Notes: generated by a model not told the origin, from the sequence alone. A stretch of DNA of 64,000 nucleotides from Chitinophaga oryziterrae (GCF_009758125.1 NZ_WRXO01000002.1:310001-374000), one strand, 5' to 3'. Positions 27,531 to 35,506 are shown, counted from the stretch's first letter. Made by a program: numbers and translations.

Positions 27531-27800
27531 ATGTTTCTTCCTGATCGCAAGCCATATTTCAATATTGACCTCGATAAGGGTAAGCCCCAACCGAAGAAGG
27601 ATAAAGAATTGATTGAAGGTTTAACTTCAGCAGATGATAATATTAAAATTCTGGCTTTAATGAAAACGCTTTATTCAATTCGATGCAATATTGTTCACGG
27701 TGAGAAAGGGTTGCATCAATATCAAGAAATACTTTTGTTGCCAGCAATTCAACTATTAAGAGCATTAGTTCCTCTTGTCTATAAGAGAGTAGTCGCTTAA
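27531..27800 (+). CDS. Small HEPN-motif protein, probably a truncated remnant
   Basis: An 89-residue protein of unknown function. It carries RCNIVHGEK (residues about 51-59), the R-x4-H signature of HEPN domains in the form usual for the RCN(L/I)xHG group, followed by an amphipathic helix. Such proteins are normally about twice as long, with helices before the motif, so this looks like a C-terminal piece that still opens with ATG. HEPN domains are often RNases of toxin and defence systems; activity here is unproven. It begins 18 bp after the PL11 stop at the edge of an AT-rich accessory pocket. Confidence 0.5.
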   Translation: MFLPDRKPYFNIDLDKGKPQPKKDKELIEGLTSADDNIKILALMKTLYSIRCNIVHGEKGLHQYQEILLLPAIQLLRALVPLVYKRVVA

Positions 27801-27814
27801 ATAGTAGAAAATTT

Positions 27815-28027
27815 TTATCCTTGTTTCCTTAACACTAATAAGTCCCGCGCTTCCACATCCAGCGCCTCTGCTATGGCGAATAATGTTTCTACCGTTGGTT
27901 GCATTGTATTTGTACACCACTTGGAAACCGATGTCCTGTTTACATCCAATGTTTCGGCAAGCCAATTATTGGTTTTACCTTTTTCTGCCAGGACTGCTTT
28001 TATTCTATTGAAGACTTTATCGCTCAT
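27815..28027 (-). CDS. XRE-family transcriptional regulator
   Basis: A 70-residue single-domain Cro/CI-type helix-turn-helix protein. The order is the canonical one: IKAVLAEKGKTNNWLAETLDV, recognition region NRTSVSKWCTNTMQPTVETL, then LFAIAEALDVEARDLLV. It probably binds DNA as a dimer. Two identical-core 13-bp palindromes (28033-28045, directly at its own start, and 28138-28150, in front of the divergent gene) are good candidates for its operators, implying autorepression and control of the neighbour. Confidence 0.88.
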   Translation of the reverse strand: MSDKVFNRIKAVLAEKGKTNNWLAETLDVNRTSVSKWCTNTMQPTVETLFAIAEALDVEARDLLVLRKQG

Positions 28028-28032
28028 AATAT

Positions 28033-28045
28033 TGCTTTAAAAGCA
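28033..28045. promoter_or_regulatory. Candidate XRE operator 1
   Basis: The palindrome tgctttaaaagca, 6 bp upstream of the XRE start codon. It shares both 6-bp half-sites (tgcttt/aaagca) with the copy at 28138-28150. Binding here would block translation start and promoter of the regulator itself. Confidence 0.55.
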
Positions 28046-28137
28046 TATTCTTTCAATATAAGCAGATTGTTTTTTATTGTGATACAGGGTGTTGCATATT
28101 AATAAGCAAAATATTTTATTTATAAGTATTTATAATT

Positions 28138-28150
28138 TGCTTTTAAAGCA
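28138..28150. promoter_or_regulatory. Candidate XRE operator 2
   Basis: The palindrome tgcttttaaagca, 34 bp upstream of the small gene at 28184. The centres of the two palindromes are 105 bp apart, about ten helical turns, so the two sites would face the same side of the DNA. Confidence 0.55.
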
Positions 28151-28183
28151 TAAAATAAATATTTTTGAATAAATCTATTGTTT

Positions 28184-28492
28184 ATGGAATCCACAGAAAT
28201 AATATCCTCATCATTCTTCCATTTTACTCATCTTAATGAGCAGGAATTAAAGCATCCGGAATTAGCAATTAACAAGTTCTGCGAGCTATTTCCTCTGGCT
28301 GAAGTTCGTCAGACACTTGGGTTATGGCTTAATGAAACACTGGCAGCGCAAGATACTTATTATGATAATGCAGAGAACAGGTCTAACCTGATGCTCGTTT
28401 ATAATCAGTTGCTTTACCTGCTTGATGCTAATTATCTTTTGAACAAGCAATTACAAGAGCCGGCAATAAGTCAGGAATTTACTATTAGCTAA
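28184..28492 (+). CDS. Small hypothetical protein
   Basis: A 102-residue acidic, helical protein without signal peptide, membrane segment or motif I recognise (central text LFPLAEVRQTLGLWLNETLAA). The ATG at 28184 is preferred to the TTG two codons upstream. It is divergent from the XRE gene with a candidate XRE site in its promoter, so it is probably repressed or activated by that protein. No partner gene follows; the next element downstream is the long hairpin at 28590-28682. Confidence 0.65.
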   Translation: MESTEIISSSFFHFTHLNEQELKHPELAINKFCELFPLAEVRQTLGLWLNETLAAQDTYYDNAENRSNLMLVYNQLLYLLDANYLLNKQLQEPAISQEFTIS

Positions 28493-28589
28493 TGCTCTAT
28501 AGAAGAACAGTTTTTAAAGAATAGTGTCTCTAATCGATAAGACACCTTAACAGGTACTCAGATTCTAAGAAGTATTGTTAAGAAAAGGG

Positions 28590-28682
28590 ATTGAAGAGGT
28601 ATTGATAAGGTTCATCCTACGTTCATCCTACGTTCGCAACGTAGGATGAACGTAGGATGAACCTTATCAATACCTCTTCAAT
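28590..28682. repeat. Perfect 45-bp inverted repeat (long hairpin)
   Basis: Arms 28590-28634 and 28638-28682 are exact reverse complements over 45 bp with a 3-nt loop (cgc). Each arm contains two tandem copies of the 11-mer ttcatcctacg. An RNA or single-stranded DNA would fold into one unbroken stem. It is far longer than an intrinsic terminator and lacks a T-run directly after the stem. Nothing else in the window resembles it. Confidence 0.9.
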
Positions 28683-28834
28683 TCTACTTCATATAGGGTC
28701 TTATTATAATCTGTGAAGGTGTATCATACTGTTCATGTATCATTTTTAGCTTCGTCGCGTAGTAATTCCAGGTTCTCCAGGTATTTTTTTTAATAATGGA
28801 ATGAAATTCCGCTTATCAAAGCAAACAGAAGATC

Positions 28835-28889
28835 ACTGCTCCTTTTGTTTCAACTGCACCGCTTTACCTGTTGGTCTGATTTTCAGGTT
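28835..28889 (-). pseudogene. Duplicated 3' end of terC (remnant)
   Basis: On the minus strand these 55 bp encode the last 17 residues of TerC (LKIRPTGKAVQLKQKEQ), matching 30419-30473 at 53 of 55 positions. Both differences are at third codon positions, and the remnant carries TGA just outside the matched block where the intact gene has TAA. A looser match extends past the stop (28801-28815 against 30405-30419, 13 of 15). It forms the left boundary of the toxin-antitoxin islet. Confidence 0.85.
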
Positions 28890-29008
28890 AGGCATAAGTG
28901 GCGGTATTTTTTATTTCCACTTTTTAGTTGTAATTATTTTGATTTTTAAGATAAAATGCCATTATTTTGTGGTATTGTTTGTTTGTAATTGTAAGTTTGT
29001 GTAATAGA

Positions 29009-29368
29009 ATGGCTACTAAGATTGAAGTAGAAGAATTTTTGGAAGCATTAAAAGAGAAGATCAAAATATTTGATATTGTCTTTAGGCCCAGAGATAAGAA
29101 TAGAACTTCACTTGCAGATCTTGATATATTACCTATTGATCGTGTCCAATTCATAATGAATCTTGCAGTTGAAGAGTATTATTCGGGGCCTAACAGGGAT
29201 ACATACGATTTGGGGAAACCTGATTATTATGAATTTGGAATTGTTGTCAAAAAGAAAGAAGTATATATTAAAATCAGTTTAGGGTTACCGAATAAACAAG
29301 TTGATTGTTTGTCTTTTCATATTGCGGAGCATCCCATTATTTACCCGCTAAAAGCTCAAGAGTTATGA
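29009..29368 (+). CDS. MqsR-like type II toxin (predicted mRNA endonuclease)
   Basis: A 119-residue protein starting MATKIEVEEFLEAL (ATG at 29009; the longer reading from 28967 has a non-family N-terminus). The pattern of an N-terminal helix, a central IDRVQFIMNLAVEEYY, a strand pair with YEFGIVVKKKEVYIKISL and a final strand with CLSFHIAEHP fits the MqsR family, RelE-fold toxins that cut mRNA in the absence of ribosomes. Its stop overlaps the antitoxin start (ATGA at 29365-29368), so the pair is translationally coupled. Toxin-first order is also the order of E. coli mqsRA. RNase activity is inferred from the family. Confidence 0.72.
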   Translation: MATKIEVEEFLEALKEKIKIFDIVFRPRDKNRTSLADLDILPIDRVQFIMNLAVEEYYSGPNRDTYDLGKPDYYEFGIVVKKKEVYIKISLGLPNKQVDCLSFHIAEHPIIYPLKAQEL

Positions 29369-30387
29369 AAATTGAAAATAAAATAGAATGTCCATACTGT
29401 GATGGCATGGCAATTTTAAGACGGCAGCGTCAGGAAATCACATATCGTAAAGAAGCGTTTAAAATGATTGAACACTTTTATAAATGTGAGAAATGTAATG
29501 AAGAATTTACAACAACAGAAAGTGATACAATCACATTAGTACAGGTGCATAATCAATACCGGGAAAGACATAAGATACCTTTTCCTGAGGATATTATTGC
29601 ATTAAGAGAAAAGTATGGACTTTCTGCTACAAAAATGAGCGAAGTATTAGGTTTAGGAGTAAATGGGTATAGTAATTATGAAAAAGGAGAAATGCCTAAT
29701 CCGGCCATTGCTAATCTGATAAAAACAGCCGAGAAACCAGAGGTATTGCTGGAGTTATTAGAGAATGCAAAACTATATTTTTCAGACAACTCATTTGAGA
29801 AAGCAAAAAATAAAGTTTGTTCGTTGATCAATGAAAATAGGAAATCAAAGTCTGTTTATTCTATTTTGAACGTATCAGGAAATCCCAATAATTATACCGG
29901 GTATAAAAAAATTAATACAGATAAGATAGCAGGCCTTGTTACGGGGTTTATAAAAAAATCTAAGGCTGAGTTTAATAATAAATTGAAACTGAATAAACAA
30001 TTATTTTATGCAGATTTCCTGCATTATAAAAATTATGGTAAGTCAATTACTGGATTGACTTATCGGGCAATTAATTATGGGCCGGTACCGGCAAGTTATG
30101 ATAATATTTATGCATGGTTGGAAAATGAACAGATAATTTCCTCTTATTGGACAAAAACAAATTCAGGCGCTGCAATCGAATCTTTTACCACAGAAGTAGC
30201 AATAGAACCAATTGTTTTTTCAGATGAAGAATTAGAAACAATTGATTCTATTGTAGACCAGTTTAAAAACATGTCTGCCTGGGATATTGTTGATTTAAGT
30301 CATAAAGAAAGAGCATGGAAAGAATCAGAAGCTGATAAAAAGCTAATCAGTTATCAGGAGTATGCCTTTGATTTAATAGGAGCATAG
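29365..30387 (+). CDS. MqsA-type antitoxin with Panacea (SocA/DUF4065-like) domain
   Basis: A 340-residue three-part antitoxin. Residues 1-50 hold a zinc-ribbon (C9-x2-C12 and C41-x2-C44). About 68-125 form an XRE-like helix-turn-helix (IIALREKYGLSATKMSEVLGLGVNGYSNYEKGEMP). About 195-335 form a Panacea/DUF4065 domain (LFYADFLHYKNYGKSITGLTYRAINYGPVPASYDN). The zinc-HTH part is the MqsA plan, which neutralises toxin and represses the operon; Panacea is a promiscuous toxin-neutralising domain. Start at 29365 overlaps the toxin stop; a longer reading from 29305 lies wholly inside the toxin. The gene converges on terC with only 29 bp between them. Confidence 0.82.
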   Translation: MKIENKIECPYCDGMAILRRQRQEITYRKEAFKMIEHFYKCEKCNEEFTTTESDTITLVQVHNQYRERHKIPFPEDIIALREKYGLSATKMSEVLGLGVNGYSNYEKGEMPNPAIANLIKTAEKPEVLLELLENAKLYFSDNSFEKAKNKVCSLINENRKSKSVYSILNVSGNPNNYTGYKKINTDKIAGLVTGFIKKSKAEFNNKLKLNKQLFYADFLHYKNYGKSITGLTYRAINYGPVPASYDNIYAWLENEQIISSYWTKTNSGAAIESFTTEVAIEPIVFSDEELETIDSIVDQFKNMSAWDIVDLSHKERAWKESEADKKLISYQEYAFDLIGA

Positions 30388-30416
30388 TAGAGTTCCCAAC
30401 CCTTATGAATATCCGC

Positions 30417-31187
30417 TTACTGCTCCTTTTGCTTCAACTGTACCGCTTTACCTGTTGGTCTGATTTTCAGGTTTAGGATTTCAATGAATACGGAGAAGGC
30501 CATCGCGAAGTAGATGTATCCTTTTGGAATATGCTGGTCGAAGCTTTCTGCCAGCAGAGAGACGCCAATCAGCAGCAGGAAAGAAAGTGCCAGCATTTTT
30601 ACGGTAGGGTGTTTATTGACGAAGTTGCTGATGGCTTCTGATGCGATCAGCATAACGCCTACTGCAATGACTACCGCTGCTATCATGATCTCGATATGAT
30701 CTGCCATACCCACGGCAGTGATAACAGAGTCTAAAGAGAATACGATATCGAGTAAAAGGATTTGTATGATGGTATGTACAAAGCTGGTGACACGCACTTT
30801 CGTTTCTTCATGTTCACCGCCTTCCAGCTTTTCGTGGATCTCTGATGTGCTTTTATAGATGAGGAACAGCCCGCCTATTAAAAGGATGAGGTCACGGCCG
30901 GAGATGGCAGTCGTTTCCAGCCATTTAGGGTTTTGGATGCCGATCCATTCGCCCATATTGAAAAGGGTGTTGGTGAGTGACATGATCCAGCTGATGGATA
31001 ATAAAAGCAGGACACGGATGAACATCGCCAGGGATAGTCCCAGGCGGCGTGCCTTCTTCTGCTGGTTATGCGGTAGTTTGCCGGAGAGAATAGAGATAAA
31101 TACGATGTTATCAATACCCAGTACGATTTCTAATACAGTTAAAGTTAAAAGACTGATCAGGGAATCAACGGTAAAAAGAGTGTCCAT
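30417..31187 (-). CDS. TerC family integral membrane protein
   Basis: A 256-residue membrane protein with about seven transmembrane segments. The two TerC/Alx signatures are present: TVLEIVLGIDNIVFISILS near residue 17 and LLDIVFSLDSVITAVGMADH near residue 147, each with an Asp inside a membrane helix. TerC/Alx proteins are linked to metal (manganese) export and to tellurite resistance. A charged loop after the fourth segment (LEGGEHEETKVR) faces the cytoplasm. Its last 17 codons are duplicated at 28835-28889, beyond the toxin-antitoxin islet inserted directly behind its stop. The reading frame is intact. Confidence 0.93.
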   Translation of the reverse strand: MDTLFTVDSLISLLTLTVLEIVLGIDNIVFISILSGKLPHNQQKKARRLGLSLAMFIRVLLLLSISWIMSLTNTLFNMGEWIGIQNPKWLETTAISGRDLILLIGGLFLIYKSTSEIHEKLEGGEHEETKVRVTSFVHTIIQILLLDIVFSLDSVITAVGMADHIEIMIAAVVIAVGVMLIASEAISNFVNKHPTVKMLALSFLLLIGVSLLAESFDQHIPKGYIYFAMAFSVFIEILNLKIRPTGKAVQLKQKEQ

Positions 31188-31326
31188 AGAAATAATTATG
31201 ATTTTTTGTCAGTGACAGGAAGCTGGTAAACCTGATTCCTTGTTGATTATAGCTATTGCAAAATTTGATCCATTCTTGTTGCAAATATTGGATATTTTTG
31301 CTCTCTAACCCTTGATATCTAAATAT

Positions 31327-32031
31327 ATGAGTATAAAAGTAATAGCCTTTGATGCGGATGATACCTTATGGATAAATGAACCCTATTTCCGTGAAACAGA
31401 AAATGAATTCTGTTCACTGATGGAAAACTATGTGCCACAACATACCGCTGCCAGGGAACTTTTGCAAACCGAGATTAAAAATCTGGCACTTTATGGTTAC
31501 GGGATTAAAGGGTTTATGCTGTCTATGATAGAGACTGCCCTTACTGTTTCCAGTAATACGATTGATATCAGTGCAGTAGAAAAGATTATCGGGTATGGGA
31601 AAGCCTTACTGGCAAGACCTATCGAAGTACTGGATGGCGTGGAAAACGTATTGGATGCGTTAAAAGATAAGTACCGCCTGGTGGTGGCTACTAAAGGGGA
31701 CCTGCTGGACCAGGAAAGGAAACTGAAGAACTCAGGAATTGATCACTATTTTCATCATGTAGAGATCATGTCCGATAAGCAGGAATCGGATTACAGGAAA
31801 CTGATCAGACATCTGGATATTCAACCGGAAGAGTTCCTGATGATAGGGAATTCTTTAAAGTCTGATATCCTGCCTGTATTGAACCTGGGCGGATATGCCA
31901 TACACATTCCTTTTCATACTACCTGGGCACATGAACATGTAGACGTACATATAGAGAATCCCATGTTTCAGCAGGTGGAAATAATTACAGATGTATTACA
32001 GGAACTGGTGAGGATCAATATCATTGGTTAG
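31327..32031 (+). CDS. HAD family hydrolase
   Basis: A 234-residue haloacid-dehalogenase-superfamily protein. Motif I is FDADDTLW (Asp9 nucleophile, Asp11), followed by a helical cap (about 20-95), motif II LVVATKGD (about 123), and motif III/IV with Lys in EIMSDKQES and MIGNSLKSDILP (about 175-186). The fold suggests a small phosphatase acting on a cytoplasmic metabolite; the substrate is not identifiable. The ATG at 31327 is chosen over a TTG at 31312. It overlaps the convergent beta-propeller gene by 4 bp, stop codon to stop codon. Confidence 0.9.
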   Translation: MSIKVIAFDADDTLWINEPYFRETENEFCSLMENYVPQHTAARELLQTEIKNLALYGYGIKGFMLSMIETALTVSSNTIDISAVEKIIGYGKALLARPIEVLDGVENVLDALKDKYRLVVATKGDLLDQERKLKNSGIDHYFHHVEIMSDKQESDYRKLIRHLDIQPEEFLMIGNSLKSDILPVLNLGGYAIHIPFHTTWAHEHVDVHIENPMFQQVEIITDVLQELVRINIIG

Positions 32032-32861
32032 AACTGATGAGCATAAAAGTATAAAGCCGGATGTTTGCCTTCGCTGATAGTAAGGTAACCGGAGTTATCT
32101 ATTTTAAATGTAAGCCCTTCTCCCTGTTTCTCCGGAACATATGGTAACACTGTTGCGGGTTTGCCCATTGCTTCTTCCACGCTTTCCCCGTGTTTCCTAT
32201 GCCAGTAGAAGATTTTAGTATCGTTCTTGATGATGATATGATGACCGTCTTTTGAGATATCCCCGGCAGTTATCCAGGTATAAGGTAAAGTAAGTACTTT
32301 TTCCATCTTAGCCGTTTCTCCCCCTTTAAAATCGAAATCAGGGACTTTATACAGCCCTACCTGTTTTTCTCTCTTGCTGATAACGTATAAGTGCCTGGAG
32401 ATAGGGTCTACCATTAAAGATTCTGCGTCTCTTGGGCCATCAGGGTATCTTAAATAAAGGTAATCCGGTTTTACAGTGGATTTTTCTGCCGGTACTTTAG
32501 TGGGGGCTTCGAAACGGTAGACCATGATATCTACCCCTAATTTTAAATTGTTGCCTATATCTCCAACGTATACGTATTGTTTACCAGCTTCAGGACCTAC
32601 GCCTTCGGCTATATCTTCCCAGTCGCGGTTAAACATCCCTTTCAGACGGATAGAGCTGACCAGTTTACCATCGCTGTTCAACAGGTATACTTCCGGTTTA
32701 TTACCACTGTCGTTGTGTGTCCAGTAGTAGCCGGGCAGGGTAGAGCTGGATGCTAATCCTGATGCTTCAGCTAATTTGTCTGATTTTACAACGCCTAAGA
32801 CCTCTGGTTTTTGTGCGAAAGCAGAAAACCCTGTTAATAGTAATATAGCCAGGAACCTCAT
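32028..32861 (-). CDS. Exported beta-propeller-like hypothetical protein
   Basis: A 277-residue protein with a signal peptide (MRFLAILLLTGFSAFAQ). The mature part has repeated four-strand blade patterns: SGLASSSTLPGYYWTHNDSG, VYLLNSDGKLVSSIRL, NRDWEDIAEG, QYVYVGDIGNN, LMVDPISRHLYVISKRE, KDGHHIIIKNDTKIFYW and GYLTISEGKHPALYFY. This suggests a six-bladed propeller, probably periplasmic. There is no catalytic motif; it could be a sensor or scaffold. It lies 20 bp downstream of the response regulator on the same strand, so it may be part of that transcript. Confidence 0.75.
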   Translation of the reverse strand: MRFLAILLLTGFSAFAQKPEVLGVVKSDKLAEASGLASSSTLPGYYWTHNDSGNKPEVYLLNSDGKLVSSIRLKGMFNRDWEDIAEGVGPEAGKQYVYVGDIGNNLKLGVDIMVYRFEAPTKVPAEKSTVKPDYLYLRYPDGPRDAESLMVDPISRHLYVISKREKQVGLYKVPDFDFKGGETAKMEKVLTLPYTWITAGDISKDGHHIIIKNDTKIFYWHRKHGESVEEAMGKPATVLPYVPEKQGEGLTFKIDNSGYLTISEGKHPALYFYAHQF

Positions 32862-32880
32862 ACTGCTATATTACGAAATT

Positions 32881-33516
32881 TTATGCCAGTCCTGTCTCCA
32901 ACGCCACTTTTACCAGTCCCGCAGTATTCTTTACTTCCAGTTTGTGCAACAGGCTGATACGATGATTCTCTACCGTATGTAAGCTGATAAAGAGTTTATC
33001 TGCTATTTCCTGGTTGGTATGCTCATGCACGATCAACTGTAAGATCTCTTTTTCACGACGGGTAAGCGTGGTCGTTTTCCGGTCTGTTTTTTTAGTACGG
33101 AACATATCTTCCACCAACTGTTGTTGCAATACGGGAGAAAGGAATTGCCCGCCACTCTGCACGGTCTCTATTGCTTTAAGGATGGTAAGGTCATCAGAAT
33201 CTTTGAGGATATATCCCATACAGCCCAGTTTCAGCATCTTCTTCACCATCAACAGTACATCTGTACTGCTGAGGATAAGGATACGGACCTGCGGATAGTT
33301 TTTAAGGATGATGGTTGCCAGCTCAGGACCATTGATATCAGGGAGCTGCATATCCAGCAGCAATACATCCGGCTGTCGTTCTTTGATGCCGTTTAAGAGG
33401 CTATGTCCGTTATTATAGATATCAGTAACAGTGATATCGGGTGCGTCCCGCAATATGCTACGGATCCCATTGGCCACTATAGGGTGGTCGTCAGCAATTG
33501 CTAGTTTTAATGACAT
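32881..33516 (-). CDS. NarL/FixJ-type response regulator
   Basis: A 211-residue two-domain regulator. The receiver domain (about 1-120) starts MSLKLAIADDHPIVANG; the phosphoacceptor Asp is in VLLLDMQLPD (about residue 55) and the Lys in ILKDSD (about 105). The C-terminal LuxR-type helix-turn-helix (about 148-208) reads LTRREKEILQLIVHEHTNQEIADKLFISLHTVENHR. The start ATG at 33516 lies inside the end of the kinase gene (26-bp overlap), so expression is coupled. The partner kinase is the next gene upstream. Confidence 0.93.
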   Translation of the reverse strand: MSLKLAIADDHPIVANGIRSILRDAPDITVTDIYNNGHSLLNGIKERQPDVLLLDMQLPDINGPELATIILKNYPQVRILILSSTDVLLMVKKMLKLGCMGYILKDSDDLTILKAIETVQSGGQFLSPVLQQQLVEDMFRTKKTDRKTTTLTRREKEILQLIVHEHTNQEIADKLFISLHTVENHRISLLHKLEVKNTAGLVKVALETGLA

Positions 33517-35506
33517 ACCTGGATGTATTTTGTTTAAGGGTAAATTCAATATGTATGCTGGTGCCTTGTCCTGGTGTACTCTCTATGTGCAGTTCTCCAT
33601 TGAGGGAGTTCATTCTTTCACGGATGGTCTTTAATCCCATTCCATCATAGGCGCCATGATGTAGTAGCATGCCTCTGCCATCGTCTTCTACTGTAACGCA
33701 GAGTTGTCTTTCGTGATAGACGATCTGTACGATAGCGGTACGGGCGGCAGCATGTTTAAGGATGTTATTCACCAGCTCCTGGATGATACGGTAAACCGCC
33801 AGCTCAAAGTCGGCATGCAGGGCAGGGGCCGTTCCCCATGTTTCAAAGTTGATTTCGAGGGTATGGCCTTTATGTACGCGTTCGCAGAACAGGGCAGTCG
33901 CCTTTGCCAGTCCTTCCTGTAACAATATCTCCGGCATCAGGTTATGGGCTGTTTTACGCAGTTCTGAAGAGGCTTCTTCCAGCAGTTGCAGCACCTCTAT
34001 AAAATCATTGGTAACGTTTGCACTTGTATGCCTGCGAAAGATGGAACTGAGGCGTGTCCGTATGGTTCCCAGGGTACCGCCCATCCCATCATGCAGATCG
34101 CGGGCAATACGGCTGCGCTCTTTTTCTTCTCCTTCAATCATGGCCTGGAGGCTACCGATCTGCATTTCCTGATGCAGGTTACGGATCTTTTCCTGTTGCA
34201 GTTTTTGCTTATGGAGATCGTTCCTGTATAATAAGATACTTACCAGGGAGATGAGGAGCAGGCCTGCGGAGATACCGATGATCAGGAAGTTCTTCGTTTT
34301 GATACGGCTTTCATTCCTGGTGATGGCTAATTGTTTCTCTGCCAGTTCCTTGTTCTTATCTGCAATACGGTATTTCATTTCCAGGTTATACACCAGTTCC
34401 AGTTTCTCCACTTTCATCATGGTATCGCGTAGTTCTGAATATGTCCTGCGATTGAGGGATGCTTTTTTATATTGTCCTGTAGCATCGTAACAATCGGCAA
34501 GGATCCTGTAAGAACGTGTAACGAGGATATGTGCCAGGTGCCGCTCATTCGCGTCATTAAGCGCAGGTATGATAGTGGCAATGGCTTTATCGTACTTATG
34601 CTGCATCGCGTATGCTTCTCCGCTGACAAGATCTGTAAATAATTGCTGACGTACATAGTAATCGTTCCCTCTGTTAAAAAGCTCTTTTGCTTTTTGAATG
34701 GAGAGTAATGCTTTCTCCGGATTCTTATCATCAATATAGGTAAGCGCAATATTAATCAGGATACCTGCTTTCATGGAGTTGGCCATATTATTGAGATTCC
34801 CCATCTTCAGGCTGGTCTGACAATAATACCGGGCGGAATCGTTCTGTTGTATATTATTATAATAACCGGCTTTGTAGAAATAGAGGAACATCAGGGAAGC
34901 TGTATCTTTCCTGTCTTTTGCCTTGTTTACGAGTACGTTGACATGCTGCATTACCTGTTGTATGTGCAGGTCGTTGCGGATATCATCATGGATGTTGAGC
35001 CAGAAGTCGAGGATACTGCAATAGACCTTCATCTGCATTTTAGGGTCTAATAACCTGTTGGATTCCAGTTCGCCCAGGGCAGCATAACGATACCAGGCAG
35101 AGGAGTCGTATTTTCCCTTGTAGTAATAGGTGTGGGAGAGCATGATGTATGTAAGTACCCTTTGCTCATGGCCTTTGATGTCATTTGTACAATACTGCAA
35201 TGCCATTCGTCCACAGGCGAGTGCTTTATCTTTCTGACTACTATTATTATAACAGGTACCTAATCCCAGCAGCGCCTTTGTAACACCATAGTTATAATTT
35301 ATCTTTTGAGCGAGACGGATTGCCTGGGTATATATTTTTTCGGCTCCCTGACTGGAGCTATCCCGTTTGAGGGCAGCTATCTTTATGAGGCTATCCACAT
35401 GTTTCCTGTCATCTGCAGGCATGGACAGACAATTTCCCGCAAACAACAGCAGCAGCATGATACACAATGGTATCCTTCGATAGTTCAAAGCAGTAAGGTT
35501 CCCCAT
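33491..35506 (-). CDS. TPR sensor histidine kinase (HisKA_3 type)
   Basis: A 671-residue sensor. Signal peptide (about 1-28), then an exported helical region with TPR repeats (about 35-395), one transmembrane helix (about 404-426, FLIIGISAGLLLISLVSILLY), a short coiled coil, the HisKA_3 dimerisation domain with the phosphorylated His in IARDLHDGMGG (about residue 470), and an HATPase_c domain with N-box ELVNNILKHA (about 575) and G-box VEDDGRGM (about 610). It belongs to the NarX/DesK-like class and pairs with the overlapping regulator. It is divergent from the 35922-59639 operon, which it may control; what it senses is unknown. Confidence 0.92.
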   Translation of the reverse strand: MGNLTALNYRRIPLCIMLLLLFAGNCLSMPADDRKHVDSLIKIAALKRDSSSQGAEKIYTQAIRLAQKINYNYGVTKALLGLGTCYNNSSQKDKALACGRMALQYCTNDIKGHEQRVLTYIMLSHTYYYKGKYDSSAWYRYAALGELESNRLLDPKMQMKVYCSILDFWLNIHDDIRNDLHIQQVMQHVNVLVNKAKDRKDTASLMFLYFYKAGYYNNIQQNDSARYYCQTSLKMGNLNNMANSMKAGILINIALTYIDDKNPEKALLSIQKAKELFNRGNDYYVRQQLFTDLVSGEAYAMQHKYDKAIATIIPALNDANERHLAHILVTRSYRILADCYDATGQYKKASLNRRTYSELRDTMMKVEKLELVYNLEMKYRIADKNKELAEKQLAITRNESRIKTKNFLIIGISAGLLLISLVSILLYRNDLHKQKLQQEKIRNLHQEMQIGSLQAMIEGEEKERSRIARDLHDGMGGTLGTIRTRLSSIFRRHTSANVTNDFIEVLQLLEEASSELRKTAHNLMPEILLQEGLAKATALFCERVHKGHTLEINFETWGTAPALHADFELAVYRIIQELVNNILKHAAARTAIVQIVYHERQLCVTVEDDGRGMLLHHGAYDGMGLKTIRERMNSLNGELHIESTPGQGTSIHIEFTLKQNTSRYVIKTSNC

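Larger units (their letters stand above)
28493..29008. other. Non-coding region with long hairpin and terC remnant
   Basis: This 516-bp stretch has no credible gene. It holds a small inverted repeat (cttaaca/tgttaag, about 28546-28582), the 45-bp-arm hairpin at 28590-28682, the copy of the terC 3' end at 28835-28889, and an AT-rich leader for the toxin gene starting at 29009. Confidence 0.6.

Noticed and set aside
28801..29004. 67-residue plus-strand ORF with Cys-rich start and hydrophobic end
   Set aside because: It is read antisense across the duplicated terC 3' end and the AT-rich leader of the toxin gene; its sequence reflects those elements and has no coding character of its own.
28890..30404. 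Possible insertion sequence, because the islet is flanked by direct repeats
   Set aside because: No transposase or terminal inverted repeats, and the flanks are a coding gene end of 55 bp with silent differences rather than a short target-site duplication.
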